Source: Gemmatimonadota bacterium (GTDB taxonomy: Bacteria; Gemmatimonadota; Gemmatimonadetes; Gemmatimonadales; GWC2-71-9). From it: a stretch of 47,500 nucleotides of DNA. The stretch spans positions 1 to 47,500 of the forward strand of contig JADJPD010000005.1 of the NCBI GenBank assembly GCA_016713435.1. The letters run 5' to 3'. Shown in pieces: positions 7,871 to 14,644 of the stretch. Every line of letters starts with the position of its first letter. Position 1 is the stretch's first letter. Under the pieces are notes generated by a model, which made no database searches, was not told the origin of the DNA, and worked only from the letters and a program-made list of their open reading frames with translations. Both the position numbers and the translations under genes were made by a program.

Positions 7871-8341
7871 ATGCGCGCTCCCCAGCCATGCGCCCGGCTG
7901 GTGTGGGGCGTCCTGCTGTGCCTGGCCGGCACCGCCGGACCCCTCGCCACCCAGACGGCGCCCGATACGGCTGCCATGGAACGGCGGCTCAGCGCGGCAA
8001 GGGATGGCTCCCGGATTCCAATCCTGCTCCAGCTCGCCGAGGCCCGGCGGGATGAACCTGCGGCGGTGCTGCGGTTCACCGACGAGGCGCTCAGCCTGCT
8101 CGCCCGCCATCCATCCGTGCCGATGGAGGCGGGGGTGCGCCTGCTGCGGAGTCGCGCCCTGGAGCTGGGGAGCGGTTTCCGTGAGGCGCTCGGCCAGGCG
8201 GAGCAGGGCCTGGCGCTGGCCCGGCGGGGCAGCGCCGACGTTGCTGACCGCGGCGCGCATCGCCGTGGGCACCGCACTGGCGACTCTCCGCTCACACCCC
8301 GGCGCTGGCCCATGCCGAGAGCGCCCTGGCGCGCTCGGTAA
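7871..8341 (+). pseudogene. Hybrid histidine kinase, N-terminal TPR sensor segment (part 1 of 4)
   Basis: ATG 7871 starts a signal peptide or N-terminal transmembrane anchor (Val-Trp-Gly-Val-Leu-Leu-Cys-Leu-Ala-Gly) followed by TPR-like helices such as Glu-Ala-Gly-Val-Arg-Leu-Leu-Arg-Ser-Arg-Ala-Leu-Glu-Leu-Gly. Real sense in this frame ends near 8240, and a different frame carries the next helix (ARIAVGTALATLR). The first frame is stopped by TAA 8339-8341, inside a GTAAGC hexamer, directly before sense resumes in that same frame. The following segments continue one protein: periplasmic TPR sensor, transmembrane helix, PAS-like domain, histidine kinase, receiver. At least two base changes would be needed to repair this part. 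Confidence 0.6.
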
Positions 8342-8383
8342 GCGGCGGGCACCAGCCGCCGGAAGATCCGTGCCCTCAACCTG

Positions 8384-9550
8384 GTGGGCGGGATCTACGA
8401 GGCGCGGGGGGATCTCGACCCGGCCATGGAGCACTTCCTCCAGGCGCTCCACGCCAGCGAGGCGCTGGGCGATGAGCGGGAGGTGGCCCGCGCGCATAAC
8501 AACATTGGCGTGGCGTACTGGGACCTGGGACGGCTCGACGACGCGCTGGCCGCGCTGCGGCGCGCGCTCCCGGTGCTGGAGCGTGCCGGGTCCGAGGCGA
8601 TGCTCGCGAACACCGTCGCCAACATCGGCCTGGTCCTGGCCGAGATGCACCATGATCGGGAGGCCATCCCGTACCTGGAGCGCGCCCGCGCCATCGACCG
8701 GCGCATGGGGAACCTCTACGGTGAAGCGAAGGTCCTCAACAACCTGGGGTGGGCCCACAAGGCGCTGAACCAGCGGGCGAAGGCGCGGGAGTACTTCCAG
8801 GCGGGGCTCGCCCTGCGAGAGCAGATCGGCGACAAGGACGGCCTCGTCCGGTCCCGCCAGGCGCTGGGGGAGATGGCGCTCGACGACGGCAACGTCCGGA
8901 CCGGCATCGCGATGCTGGAGGAGGCCCTCCTCCTGGCCCGGGACATCGGGGACAAGCTGGATGAGGCCGCACTGCTCGGGGTCCTGGCCGGCGCCCGGGC
9001 CACGCTGGGTGATTCCGCCGCGGCGTACCGCACCATGCTGGAGTTCCACGCCCTGAAGAGTGCGCTCGCCGACAGCTCCATGAAGGCCAACACGGCCGAG
9101 CTCGAGGCCCGCTACCGCACCCGGGAGCAGGAGCGTGAGCTAACCGCCGCCCAGGCGCTCGCCACCTCCCAGCAGGGCGCGCTCCGCTGGCTTCTGGTGG
9201 CCAGCATGCTGCTGGCGGGATTCCTCCTCATGCTCGGCGTCCTGTACGCCATGCGGGGCCGGGCGCAGCAGGAGCTGGCGGAGTCGGAGCAGCGCTACCG
9301 GGCGCTGTTCCACACGTCGGTGGGCCCCACCTTCCTGGTGGAGGTGGCCACCGGCCGGGTGCTCGACGCCAACGCGCCGGCGCGCGCCCTGTGCGGCATG
9401 GGCGCCACGGGCCAGCTGTTCCTCGACGCCGTGGCGCCGGAATGGGTGCGTCGGGCGCTCACGCGCGCAGTGGCCGCCGCGGGGCCGGAGCCGGTGGCGC
9501 TCGACGACTCCTGGGCGATCCCACCGGCCGCCTCCGCTGGACCGGCTCCG
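8384..9550 (+). CDS. Hybrid histidine kinase, TPR array, membrane helix and PAS-like domain (part 2 of 4)
   Basis: From 8342 the frame encodes regular TPR units with Ala-His-Asn-Asn-Ile-Gly-Val-Ala-Tyr-Trp-Asp-Leu-Gly, Asn-Ile-Gly-Leu-Val-Leu-Ala-Glu and Leu-Asn-Asn-Leu-Gly-Trp-Ala-His-Lys-Ala-Leu repeats to about 9110, about six in all. A coiled linker (RTREQERELTAAQ) leads to one transmembrane helix (about 9190-9250), then a Glu-Ser-Glu-Gln-Arg-Tyr-Arg-Ala-Leu-Phe start of a PAS-like domain. This order, TPR-TM-PAS-kinase, is a common bacterial sensor layout. The first in-frame start is GTG 8384, but that is an artefact of the upstream break. After about 9510 the sense hops between frames up to 9640, so several indels lie in the PAS end. 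Confidence 0.7.
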
Positions 9551-9560
9551 CGGCAGCACC

Positions 9561-10320
9561 GTGACCCTCGGCGGCCGCACCTTGCCTGCTGGTCAGCCTG
9601 CGCGACGCCACCGAGGACCGCCACGCGCCGAGGAGGCGCGCCAGCGCGAGGACAAGATGCGCTCGCTCCGGGCGCTGGTAAGCGGCATCGCGCACGACTT
9701 CAACAACGCCCTCACCGCCATCCTCGGCCACGTCACGCTGGCGCGCGAGGGCGCGCCGGCGGAGCGGGAGGAGATGCTGGCGCAGGCCACGCAGGCGGCC
9801 CTCGGCGCGCGGCGACTCACCACCCAGCTGCTGGCCTTTGCCCGCGGCGGCGAGCCGGTCCGCCGCAGCACCGACCTCGGCCTCCTGCTCGGCGATGCGC
9901 TGGCGCTGGCGGGCGTAAGCTCGCACATGCGGGTGGACCTCGAGGTGGCGCCCGGCCTCTGGCATGCCCTGGTGGACGGCGGGCAGTTCCGGCAGGTGGT
10001 AAGCACGCTGGTGCTCAATGCGGAACAGGCCACGGGCGAGGGAGCCGCCTGGTGGTCGGGCCACCAACGTGAGCGGAGCGCGTGGTCCCGGGCACACCGC
10101 CGGGGCACGATCGCTGGGGTGCAGATCGAGTTCGCCGATAACGGCCCGGGGGTGCCGGCCGACATCCGCGGCCGCGTCGTCGATCCGTACTTCAGCACCC
10201 GGCCCGGCGGGACCGGCCTTGGCCTCACATCGGCGCTGACCATCTGCCAGAACCACGAGGGCACGCTCACGCTGGACTCGGCCCCGGGCGCGGGCGCCAC
10301 CTTCCGCGTGTACCTGCTTA
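9561..10320 (+). CDS. Hybrid histidine kinase, dimerisation and ATPase domains (part 3 of 4)
   Basis: The H-box is Ser-Gly-Ile-Ala-His-Asp-Phe-Asn-Asn-Ala-Leu-Thr-Ala-Ile-Leu-Gly-His, with the phospho-accepting His in the His-Asp-Phe-Asn-Asn form typical of NtrB-like hybrid kinases. The N-box reads Val-Leu-Asn-Ala-Glu-Gln-Ala. The G1 box is Ala-Asp-Asn-Gly-Pro-Gly-Val-Pro and the G2 box Gly-Gly-Thr-Gly-Leu-Gly-Leu. Between N-box and G1, 10,040-10,120 reads as nonsense and must contain compensating indels. Sense ends at Phe-Arg-Val-Tyr-Leu, about 10,315, next to a GCTTAC hexamer. The signal is unknown; phosphotransfer to the adjoining receiver domain is expected. Confidence 0.75.
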
Positions 10321-10338
10321 CGACCGACAGAAGCTCCT

Positions 10339-10770
10339 GTGGCGCCAGCGCCGGTGCCGGCGCCCGCGCCCGATGGCCATGGCCGTATCCTGGTGCTCGA
10401 CGACGAGCCCGCCGTGCGTCGCGTGCTGCAGCGGATGCTCGAGCGCTGGGGCTATGAAGTGGAGACGGTGGCCGACGGCACGGCGGCCATTGCGCGCTAC
10501 GTGGAGGTGATGCACACGCCGCGCGCCTTCGACCTGCTCATCATGGACCTGACGATCCCCGGCGGCATGGGCGGGCGGCAGGCCATCAGCGAGATCCTCA
10601 AGCTTGATCCGTCGGCCCGCGCGATCGTCGCCAGCGGCTACTCGGACGACCCCACCATGGCGCACTACCAGGAGGCCGGCTTCCTGGCGGCGCTGCCCAA
10701 GCCGTTCGAGCAGGCGGAACTGGCGGAGGCGGTGGGGGCGGTGATGCGGACGGGGCGCGCCCGGCGGTAG
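10339..10770 (+). CDS. Hybrid histidine kinase, receiver domain (part 4 of 4)
   Basis: A complete receiver domain after a Pro/Ala linker (Ala-Pro-Val-Pro-Ala-Pro-Ala-Pro-Asp-Gly). Acidic pair in Val-Leu-Asp-Asp-Glu-Pro, phospho-acceptor Asp in Leu-Leu-Ile-Met-Asp-Leu-Thr-Ile-Pro-Gly-Gly-Met-Gly-Gly, the conserved Ser in Ala-Ser-Gly-Tyr-Ser-Asp-Asp-Pro, and the Lys in Pro-Lys-Pro-Phe. As read it is a stand-alone protein of 143 residues. The linker overlaps the end of the kinase frame, and a single-base change near 10,316 would fuse them, so I favour one hybrid kinase of roughly 960 residues. Relatives with His-Asp-Phe-Asn-Asn kinases often carry this type of C-terminal receiver. Confidence 0.78.
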   Translation: MAPAPVPAPAPDGHGRILVLDDEPAVRRVLQRMLERWGYEVETVADGTAAIARYVEVMHTPRAFDLLIMDLTIPGGMGGRQAISEILKLDPSARAIVASGYSDDPTMAHYQEAGFLAALPKPFEQAELAEAVGAVMRTGRARR

Positions 10771-10831
10771 GCGCCGCGCCACGCGCGCGCGACGCCGGGC
10801 CGTCCACGGCTGGCGTCGCCAGTCGTCCTAG

Positions 10832-10855
10832 CCCTCCGGGTTCACCCCTGGAGGG
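10832..10855 (+). promoter_or_regulatory. Hairpin that pairs with the ribosome-binding site of the DUF1772 gene
   Basis: CCCTCC at 10,832-10,837 is the exact reverse complement of GGAGGG at 10,850-10,855, with a 12-base loop. GGAGGG is the only ribosome-binding-like sequence before GTG 10,859. The stem could close translation of the DUF1772 gene or act as a weak terminator of the kinase gene. No U tract follows. Confidence 0.28.
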
Positions 10856-10858
10856 TTC

Positions 10859-11324
10859 GTGTCCCGCCTCAATCTGCTGCAGTTCCTGGCCGTGATGCTG
10901 ACGGCCGTCACGATGTCGACCGGCCTGGCCACTTGCTGGCCATGCCCAACAAACTGGCGCTCGCCGGACCCGACTACCTCATTGCCCAGCGGGCGTACGA
11001 CGGGTGGCGGCGCTCGGCGTGCTGCTGGTGGCCACCATCGTGGCGGATCTCCTCTTGGCCACGCGCCTGCGGCGTGGCGCGGGGAGGGAGTGGGCGCTGG
11101 TGGCGTGCGGCGCGCTCACGCTGGGGCTCATCACCTTCTTCGGCAGGGTCTTTCCGGCCAACCGGCAGACCGAGAACTGGACCGTGCAGTGACGGACTGG
11201 GTGGCGCTGCGGGCGCAGTGGGGAGACGGGCCATGCGGTGTCGGCGGCGCTCGAGATCGTGGCGCTGGCGTGCGTGGCGTGGGCCGTGATCCGGGGCGCG
11301 CAGGATGGGCCGTCGCGGAGCTAG
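10859..11324 (+). pseudogene. DUF1772 family membrane protein, several frameshifts
   Basis: Reading across frames from GTG 10,859 gives a four-helix DUF1772 protein of about 150 residues (anthrone-oxygenase-like family, usually uncharacterised). Segment 1 has Val-Met-Leu-Thr-Ala-Val-Thr-Met-Ser-Thr-Gly-Leu-Ala, then Met-Pro-Asn-Lys-Leu. Segment 2 has Val-Leu-Leu-Val-Ala-Thr-Ile-Val-Ala-Asp-Leu-Leu-Leu-Ala. Segment 3 has Leu-Gly-Leu-Ile-Thr-Phe-Phe, followed by Pro-Ala-Asn-Arg-Gln-Thr-Glu-Asn-Trp-Thr. Segment 4 has Ala-Leu-Glu-Ile-Val-Ala-Leu-Ala and ends at TAG 11,322-11,324. Breaks are needed near 10,936, 11,005, 11,190 and 11,222, each explained by one or two bases. Confidence 0.55.
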
Positions 11325-11409
11325 GGTCCCCGCTCGCCGCGGGGAGGATTGCCGCGGCTGCCGGGGCGCGTACCTTACTCCGCGCCTCGGACAGGAGTCC
11401 CAACGCGCC

Positions 11410-11870
11410 GTGCCAGCTTCCCCCATCCCTGAACTGCGGGCCACGTTCTTCCTCCCAGCCCGTCTTCTGGCGGACAGCGACGCCCCGGTCCACGGCGTGG
11501 TGCTCGACGTGCCGCTCGACAACGGCCTCGATACCCTCGCGGCCTACGCCGACGGCACCGCACGCTACATCAACCACAGTGGCCGGACCATCATCTGGGA
11601 AGTTCCCGACGCCACCGGCGCGGAACGCGAGCTGGTGCGCCGCCTCCGGGAGGTGGCCGCTGGGCTCCTCCCCTACGTGAAGCCGGCCGGCTGGACGCCG
11701 GTCCCGGCCGAGGTGGGGACGGCGCAGGTCACCATCCTGACGCGGGCTGGGCTCGCCACGCTGCCGCTCGTCAACAACCAGCTGTCGCAGGGCTCTTCGG
11801 CGCCGGGGCGGCGCTCGGCGCGCTGATCGACCGCGCACTCGCCGGTGAAGGCCCGGTCCCCACTGCCTGA
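11410..11870 (+). CDS. Hypothetical protein, frameshift near its C-terminus
   Basis: I do not recognise the family. From GTG 11,410 the protein opens with Ile-Pro-Glu-Leu-Arg-Ala-Thr-Phe-Phe-Leu-Pro, an alternating strand pattern (VVLDVPLDNGLDTLAAYADG), then Tyr-Ile-Asn-His-Ser-Gly-Arg and a Trp-Glu-Val-Pro strand. It ends with Pro-Leu-Val-Asn-Asn-Gln-Leu. As written the frame stops at TGA 11,824-11,826. Adding one G to the GGG before CTCTTC at about 11,790 continues it as Gly-Leu-Phe-Gly-Ala-Gly-Ala-Ala-Leu-Gly-Ala-Leu-Ile-Asp to TGA 11,868-11,870, about 153 residues. It is probably cytoplasmic since no signal peptide is visible. Confidence 0.5.
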
Positions 11871-11898
11871 CACCGGACTCCCCCGCTCCCGGGATGTC

Positions 11899-12393
11899 AT
11901 GGACCTGAAGCCCGCGCTCCAAAGCCAGTACCAGGCCGCGCTGCAGATGCTCGTGGCCGCGATCGAGAAATGCCCGGAGCCGGTGTGGCTCGACCCGGCC
12001 TACACCAACGCCACCTGGCACGTCGCCTACCACGTCCTCCACTACGCCGACCTCTACCTGCACCAGCGGCTCGAGGACTTCTCCCCGTGGTCGGCGCACC
12101 GGGACGGGTGCCAGAAGCTGGCGAAGGCCCCGGGCGCCCCGCCGCTCGAGCCCTATGCGCGGTCCGAGATCCTGGCCTACGCCCGGGCGCTGGCGGGGCG
12201 GGTGCCGGCCATGATCCGCGCGCTGGACCTCGGCGCCCCCGAGGCGGGCTATCCGTGGTACCGGATGCCGAAGCTCGAGCACCAGCTCGTGGGCCTGCGG
12301 CACCTGCACCACCACACCGGCCAGATCGCGGAGCGAGTGCGGGAGCGCGCGGGCCAGGGGCTCGCCTGGGTGCAGGGGGTGCCGGCCGCATGA
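11899..12393 (+). CDS. DinB-like four-helix metalloprotein
   Basis: Protein of 164 residues matching the DinB/DUF664 four-helix bundle, whose members bind a divalent metal through three histidines. Candidate ligands are His in Ala-Thr-Trp-His-Val-Ala-Tyr-His (helix 2, about residue 40) and the cluster Leu-Arg-His-Leu-His-His-His-Thr-Gly-Gln-Ile in the last helix. The ATG at 11,899 is chosen because the family begins close to this point; ATG 11,845 would add an unrelated 18 residues. Members include thiol transferases and proteins of unknown role. The terminal TGA overlaps the start of the next gene (ATGA). Confidence 0.8.
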   Translation: MDLKPALQSQYQAALQMLVAAIEKCPEPVWLDPAYTNATWHVAYHVLHYADLYLHQRLEDFSPWSAHRDGCQKLAKAPGAPPLEPYARSEILAYARALAGRVPAMIRALDLGAPEAGYPWYRMPKLEHQLVGLRHLHHHTGQIAERVRERAGQGLAWVQGVPAA

Positions 12394-13019
12394 TGCTCCG
12401 GCCACGCTGGGTGCTGCTTCTCGGGCTGGCGTTGCTCGGCCGGCCTCAGGGGGCGGCCGCGCAGGACAGCACGCGATATGTCTTCTACCTCCATGGCCGC
12501 ATCGTGGAGGAGGGTGGCCGTCGGCCGGTGTCGCCGGCGTATGGCACCTACGAGTACGACGCCATCCTCGATAGCCTGCGGACCGCCGGGTTCACGGTGC
12601 TGAGTGACCAGCGGCCACCCGGCCTCCCGCTGGACTACTTCGTCAACGAGGTGACGGGCCAGGTCGACAGCCTGCTCCGGCGCGGAGTGCGGGCGGAGCG
12701 GATCACGGTGATCGGCTTCTCCCGCGGCGCGGCAATCGCACTCGTGGCGTCATCGCGACTCGGCAATCCGCGGCTCAACTTCGTCTTCATGGCCGGCTGC
12801 GGTCCGTGGGCCTTCGACCAGCCGGACCTGCACGTGACCGGCCGCCTGCTCTCCCTCTACGAGACCAGTGACACCCTCGGCACCTCCTGCGCGCCTGTTC
12901 GCGCGCCAGGGCGCGGGCTCGGCCTCGGTCGAGCGCGCGCTTCACCTTGGCCTTGGCCACGGAACGTTCTTCGCGGCGCGCCCGGCCTGGCTCACACCCG
13001 CCATCGCCTGGGCGCGGCG
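12390..13019 (+). pseudogene. Exported alpha/beta hydrolase, frameshifted, end lost in a G/C block
   Basis: A signal peptide (about 1-23, ending Ala-Ala-Ala-Gln) precedes an alpha/beta-hydrolase core: Tyr-Val-Phe-Tyr-Leu-His-Gly-Arg (oxyanion strand), Tyr-Glu-Tyr-Asp-Ala-Ile-Leu, and Val-Ile-Gly-Phe-Ser-Arg-Gly-Ala-Ala-Ile-Ala with the nucleophile Ser in Gly-x-Ser-x-Gly. The frame slips near 12,893. The second frame supplies Leu-Phe-Ala-Arg-Gln, a Leu-Gly-His-Gly-Thr-Phe-Phe segment with the likely catalytic His, and Pro-Ala-Ile-Ala-Trp-Ala-Arg-Arg. The stop codon is not visible because the sequence runs straight into the G/C block. Small secreted esterase or lipase-like activity is likely, with no known substrate. 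Confidence 0.65.
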
Positions 13020-13119
13020 CCCCGGGGCCGGGGGGCGGGCCCCCGGGGGGGGGGGCCCCGGGCCCCCCCCCGGGGGGGGGGGGGGGGGGCCCCGGGGGGG
13101 GGGGGGGGGCGGGGGGGGC
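13010..13119. other. 110-base block of pure G and C with long homopolymers
   Basis: No A or T occurs from 13,010 to 13,119. The block holds G runs of up to 18 and C runs of up to 9, and reads as ragged mirror-like alternations of G and C tracts. It swallows the end of the hydrolase gene and stops eight bases before ATG 13,127. Neither strand encodes a plausible protein across it (only Gly, Pro, Arg and Ala). It resembles dark-cycle or gap-filling noise rather than biological DNA, although a real G-rich tract may lie underneath. Confidence 0.85.
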
Positions 13120-13126
13120 AGCAACC

Positions 13127-13930
13127 ATGAGACGAGGTGTCCGCCGCCTCCTCGCCGCCGCGCTCGCAGGTTCGCTGCTCACCGCCTGCGACGGCCCACC
13201 GCCCCCGAAACTGCTCCGGCTCGAGGCCCGGGAACTCCGGTTCAAGCTGCCCGCCGAGGTCCCCGCGGGGCCGGTCCGCGTGCGGCTGGTGAACCGCGAT
13301 CCTGTGTGGCACGAGGCCTCGCTGCTCCGGTTCACCGACACCACCCGCACCCTCGACGACTACATCGCCGCCACCCGGGCCGGGAACGAGTACCCGGCCT
13401 TCGCCGAGGACCTGGGCGGCGTGAGCTTCCTCGCGCCGGGTGATTCGGCGGAGGTGCTGGTGGAACTGCAGGCGGGCCGCTACGCCGTCATCTGCTGGCA
13501 CCGCGACCATGTGATGCAGGGGATGGGCGCCAGCTTCACGGTGACCGGCGAGGTGCCGCCGGATGCCTTCCATGCCGGCGGGGCCGAGGTGCGGCTGGCA
13601 GACGGCGAGATCCCCGCGCTCGCGCCCGTGCGCGGCCGCCAGGTGCTTCACGTGACCAATGCGGGCCCGGCCGAGCACGAACTGGCCATCCTGCGCCTGG
13701 AGCCGGGCAAGACCTACGCCGACTTCATGGCCTGGCGCGCCGCCGGGGAGACGGGCACGCCGCCCGCGTACACCGTGGCGGGGATGGCGGCCCTGGCTCC
13801 GGGGCGCGAGATCTGGGTGATCGTGCCGTGGGTGCCGGGCCGCTACGTGATGGTCTGCCTGCTGGAGGACGGCGAGGGCCACTTTCACGCCGACCTGGGC
13901 GAGCGCCAGGAATTCGAGGTGGCGCCGTAG
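13127..13930 (+). CDS. Lipoprotein with two cupredoxin-like domains
   Basis: A lipoprotein of 267 residues; the signal ends in Leu-Leu-Thr-Ala-Cys (Cys about 21). The mature part holds two related copies of about 110 residues. Copy 1 runs from Leu-Arg-Phe-Lys-Leu-Pro-Ala-Glu-Val-Pro through Val-Asn-Arg-Asp-Pro-Val-Trp-His-Glu, an Asp-Asp-Tyr-Ile-Ala-Ala helix and Ala-Gly-Arg-Tyr-Ala-Val-Ile-Cys-Trp-His-Arg-Asp. Copy 2 has Val-Thr-Asn-Ala-Gly-Pro-Ala-Glu-His-Glu, Ala-Asp-Phe-Met-Ala-Trp and Pro-Gly-Arg-Tyr-Val-Met-Val-Cys-Leu-Leu-Glu-Asp. The first His, the Cys and later polar residues fall where cupredoxins place copper ligands, but the full His-Cys-His-Met set is not clear, so metal binding is unproven. 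ATG 13,127 lies just after the G/C block. Confidence 0.68.
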   Translation: MRRGVRRLLAAALAGSLLTACDGPPPPKLLRLEARELRFKLPAEVPAGPVRVRLVNRDPVWHEASLLRFTDTTRTLDDYIAATRAGNEYPAFAEDLGGVSFLAPGDSAEVLVELQAGRYAVICWHRDHVMQGMGASFTVTGEVPPDAFHAGGAEVRLADGEIPALAPVRGRQVLHVTNAGPAEHELAILRLEPGKTYADFMAWRAAGETGTPPAYTVAGMAALAPGREIWVIVPWVPGRYVMVCLLEDGEGHFHADLGERQEFEVAP

Positions 13931-14016
13931 GCCCCGCTGTGCTTGCCACGCGGCGCGGCGGGCCCCAATCTTCCGGCGTCCGCGATCGCGGTCCCGATCT
14001 CCCCGTGAGGCATCCC

Positions 14017-14493
14017 ATGAAGGCTCGCTCCGCCCACCTCGCCGTGGTGGCGCCGCTGCTGCTCGCGCTGGTGGCCTGCTCCCCCGGCAGCATGCGCATG
14101 ACCCCGGAACAGCTGCGCGACATGGCCACCCGCTACACCTCAGCATGGAATAGCCGGGACCCCGAGGCCGTGGCAGCCTTCTACGCGGACAGCGGCTCCC
14201 TCACCATCAACGACGGGGCGCCGGCCAAGGGGCGGAAGGCCATCGCCACCACCGCGAGCAGCTTCATGATGGCCTTCCCCGACCTCGACCTGGTGATGGA
14301 CCAGGTGAGCCTCGAGGCCGACCGGGTGGTGTACAAGTGGACGCTCACCGGCACCAACACCGGCCCCGGCGGCACCGGCCGGTCGGTCCGCATCAGCGGC
14401 CAGGAGCGCTGGCACTTCGGGAGGGACGGCCTGATCACCGACAGCCGCGGGAGCTTCGACGAGGCTGACTACCGGAGGCAGTTGGGGCAGTAG
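14017..14493 (+). CDS. SnoaL/NTF2-like lipoprotein
   Basis: Protein of 158 residues with a lipoprotein signal (Leu-Val-Ala-Cys, Cys at 20) and a SnoaL-like NTF2 fold: Tyr-Thr-Ser-Ala-Trp-Asn-Ser-Arg-Asp-Pro-Glu-Ala-Val-Ala-Ala-Phe-Tyr-Ala, then Gly-Arg-Lys-Ala-Ile, Phe-Pro-Asp-Leu-Asp-Leu, and the sheet Val-Val-Tyr-Lys-Trp-Thr-Leu-Thr-Gly-Thr-Asn with Gly-Gln-Glu-Arg-Trp-His-Phe. These are the standard polyketide-cyclase-like or ester-cyclase-like marks, but most such proteins have no known reaction. It is a second NTF2-like lipoprotein, distinct from the one at 3,535. Confidence 0.8.
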   Translation: MKARSAHLAVVAPLLLALVACSPGSMRMTPEQLRDMATRYTSAWNSRDPEAVAAFYADSGSLTINDGAPAKGRKAIATTASSFMMAFPDLDLVMDQVSLEADRVVYKWTLTGTNTGPGGTGRSVRISGQERWHFGRDGLITDSRGSFDEADYRRQLGQ

Positions 14494-14495
14494 AG

Positions 14496-14519
14496 CCGCT
14501 TCACCTTCCGGGGAAGCGG
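14496..14519 (+). terminator. Weak hairpin after the NTF2-like gene
   Basis: CCGCTTC at 14,496-14,502 pairs perfectly with GAAGCGG at 14,513-14,519 with a 10-base loop, three bases after TAG. No U tract follows, so it is only a candidate terminator or a mRNA 3'-end stabiliser. Confidence 0.3.
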
Positions 14520-14644
14520 AGCCTGCTCCCCTGGAGTGGGCCGGCACCTCTCCCGTGGCCCTCCCCTTCCACCATCCACGCCAGCGATGTGTCCAAGCAG
14601 CCCGGCGCGCGCGTCCGCCCTCCTGACCCGAGGAGGGACCTGCG

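Noticed and set aside
1544..8341. In-frame TAG and TAA codons read as evidence for stop-codon reassignment
   Set aside because: Genes throughout the window end normally at TAG, TAA and TGA next to following starts. The odd stops lie in an error-rich region beside indels.
3227..10321. GTAAGC sites as splice signals or a mobile-element target
   Set aside because: They resemble a 5' splice consensus only by chance. Bacterial genes here read through them, and no acceptor, intron structure or duplicated flank is visible.
7871..10770. Programmed ribosomal frameshifting in the hybrid kinase
   Set aside because: There is no slippery heptamer with a pseudoknot. Several shifts in both directions occur, which fits errors better.
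13010..13119. G-quadruplex regulator or recombination hotspot
   Set aside because: The tract would fold into quadruplexes on paper, but its composition and ragged C/G alternation match sequencing noise, and it destroys the end of a gene.
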